Shown here in pieces: positions 62,606 through 64,000 of a stretch of 64,000 nt of DNA. Position numbers and translations under genes: made by a program. The notes under the pieces were generated by a model. The model saw only the letters and a list, made by a program, of their open reading frames with translations, made no database searches and was not told the origin of the DNA. Position 1 is the first letter of the stretch, and each line of letters begins with the position of its first letter. Source of the DNA: JABMQB01 sp964575025 (lineage in GTDB: Bacteria; Bacteroidota; Bacteroidia; Bacteroidales; Prolixibacteraceae); assembly GCA_964575025.1 (NCBI GenBank), contig CAZNPV010000015.1, forward strand, positions 1 to 64,000, in the 5' to 3' direction.

Positions 62606-62930
62606 GCATCCAGTATCCAGTATCAAGTATCAAGTATCAAGTATCCAGTATCAAGTATCCAGTATCAAGTATCCAGTATCCAGTATCAAGTATCAAGTAT
62701 CAAGTATCNNNNNNNNNNNNNNNNNNNNNNNNNNNNNNNNNNNNNNNNNNNNNNNNNNNNNNNNNNNNNNNNNNNNNNNNNNNNNNNNNNNNNNNNNNNN
62801 NNNNNNNNAGTATCAAGTATCAAGTATCCAGTATCCAGTATCAAGTATCCAGCATCCAGTATCAAGTATCAAGTATCAAGTATCCAGTATCAAGTATCCA
62901 GTATCAATTATCCAGTATCAAGTATCCAAC
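62606..62930. repeat. Heptamer tandem repeat, array 3, with 100-N gap
   Basis: AGTATC(A/C) repeated many times on both sides of 62709-62808, which are N; visible parts span about 225 bp. A few units differ (AGCATCC, AATTATCC). Largest of the three heptamer arrays; collapse here explains the gap. The 62498-63178 interval contains no gene. Confidence 0.92.
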
Positions 62931-63178
62931 GCGAGCGCAGCGAGTGGATAACCACGACAACTCAATCCCATTGATCCATATCTATATTGATCTTTATTGA
63001 TCCCGCTGATTGAAATGAAGCGGGACTGATCCATTGATCCATTTCTTCTCTGCTTATAAACAATTCCCCTCTCATCCCTGTTTGAAAGGTATACCTGGCA
63101 GAAGAACGGACGCTCCGATGTAACCAAAAAACGGGAATCCGGGTATACAGAATTAATCGTGGTTAGAAACTGAAGAAT

Positions 63179-64000
63179 ATGGAAAGATTAATCATCGCTT
63201 CAAACAGGCTGCCGCTGAACATTCAGGCAGAAAAAGACAATATTCAGGTAATTCCAAGTGTCGGAGGATTGGCAACCGGCATGAAATCGGTATATAAAAA
63301 ATACCGGAGCAAATGGTTCGGGTGGCCCGGCTTTGAAAAATCAGAAACCGATGATCAAACCCGAAAGGAAATTGAGAAAATTCTTAAAAAGGAGAAATGC
63401 CATCCGGTCTATTTTTCCAGGCAGGAAAAGGAGTTGTATTACTCAGGGTTCAGCAACAAAACAATCTGGCCTCTGTTTCACTATTTCCTGGAGTATGTCC
63501 ATTACGAAGACCGGTACTGGGATGCATACATTAAAGTCAATCAGAAGTTTGCAGATGAAATTATCCAATATGTGAAGCCGGGAGATAAGATATGGATCCA
63601 TGATTACCATCTGATGCTTCTTCCACAGATGATCCGGGACAAGGTTCCCGATGCGTTGATTGGATTTTTTCTGCATATCCCCTTCCCCTCCTACGAGTTA
63701 TTCCGTGTGTTACCCTGGCGGAGAGAGATCCTTGGGGGGTTGTTGGGAGCTGACCTTATCGGTTTTCATACCTACGATTATGAAAGGCACTTTTTAAGTT
63801 CGGTACGCCGGTTATTTGGGTACAATACCTATATAAACCAGATCCGGATGGTCAACCGGATTGCTAAAACGGAGTCTTTCCCCATGGGAATTGATTACGA
63901 AAAATTTTATCAGGCTTCCCTGGAAAGCAGGCAAAAACCACTGGACAAACGATCTGAACTAAAAACCGAGATTGATAAATATTACCAGGAAGGGCCTGAC
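63179..64000 (+). CDS. otsA: Trehalose-6-phosphate synthase (GT20), 5' part
   Basis: Makes trehalose 6-phosphate from UDP-glucose and glucose 6-phosphate. ATG 63179; 274 codons before the window ends without a stop. MERLIIASNRLPLN starts the enzyme, SVGGLATGMKSVY has the Gly-Gly donor-binding loop, then KWFGWPG, WIHDYHLMLLPQMIRDKVPD, GFFLHIPFPSYELFRVLPWR and GADLIGFHTYDYERHFLSSV are all GT20 motifs. Bacteroidota proteins often continue into a trehalose phosphatase domain; that part is outside the window. Confidence 0.95.
   Translation, partial: MERLIIASNRLPLNIQAEKDNIQVIPSVGGLATGMKSVYKKYRSKWFGWPGFEKSETDDQTRKEIEKILKKEKCHPVYFSRQEKELYYSGFSNKTIWPLFHYFLEYVHYEDRYWDAYIKVNQKFADEIIQYVKPGDKIWIHDYHLMLLPQMIRDKVPDALIGFFLHIPFPSYELFRVLPWRREILGGLLGADLIGFHTYDYERHFLSSVRRLFGYNTYINQIRMVNRIAKTESFPMGIDYEKFYQASLESRQKPLDKRSELKTEIDKYYQEGPD

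Noticed and set aside
62606..62930. CRISPR array
   Set aside because: The repeating unit is only 7 bp and continuous, with no spacers and no cas genes in the window.

Overview
The window is a scaffold piece from a member of the Bacteroidota, most likely an uncultured Bacteroidales-type organism. Evidence: two secreted proteins end in type IX secretion (T9SS) sorting domains; several RNA genes and operons have promoters of the Bacteroidota form TAnnTTTG; families typical of the phylum are present (DUF4199, the BT_3928-like DoxX protein next to tpiA, folP next to cdaA, HYC_CC_PP, fused FtcD, LytTR regulators). Two runs of exactly 100 N sit inside tandem repeats, so this looks like a draft or metagenome assembly scaffolded across collapsed repeats.

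Layout. 1-21.5 kb is housekeeping: cobalamin adenosyltransferase, a Tat/lipoprotein sugar isomerase, a Ser/Thr/Arg-rich secreted protein, a tRNA-Thr/tRNA-Tyr unit with terminator, the SRP RNA with a clear promoter, a membrane/glycosyltransferase group, folP-cdaA, DUF1599-DoxX-tpiA, a large T9SS glycoside hydrolase, a membrane polyferredoxin, prmA, a PLD-fold protein, phosphoesterase, SixA, rsmE-DUF4159 and a GMP synthase PP-loop subunit without a glutaminase domain.

21.5-31.4 kb is an accessory region of mostly AT-rich genes and wreckage of mobile DNA: a tyrosine recombinase tail, an internally deleted IS1182-type element with both terminal repeats, two related structured repeats resembling group II intron 3' ends, a possible intron 5' fragment, and a possible IS21 end. 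Living genes include an MNT-HEPN toxin-antitoxin pair and a compact sulfur module (SQR-like flavoprotein, DUF1641, TusE/DsrC-like, DsrE-like) divergent from a Crp/Fnr regulator, with a palindromic operator candidate between them.

31.4-43 kb is a copper/silver-type metal efflux island: HYC_CC_PP protein, CusA-type RND pump, TolC-type outer membrane protein, adaptor with metal-binding and DUF3347 domains, a SHOCT protein and a CPC-type P-type ATPase with three N-terminal metal-binding modules, followed by a histidine kinase tail remnant and a LytTR regulator. The adaptor gene has an 8-residue in-frame tandem repeat and two more palindromes in its linkers.

43-64 kb returns to chromosomal genes: DUF6051 hydrolase, Ca2+/Na+ antiporter, a repeat-rich T9SS protein, an encapsulated-ferritin-like protein without encapsulin, lipocalin, GNAT, FtcD, CvfB, SUI1, Na/Pi symporter, serine hydrolase, class I fumarase, GH29 fucosidase, YjbQ, HD protein, tRNA-Arg, ArfB, a PIN toxin-antitoxin pair, and the start of a trehalose-6-phosphate synthase. 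Three intergenic heptamer tandem arrays with unrelated sequences but the same 7-bp period are scattered through the scaffold.
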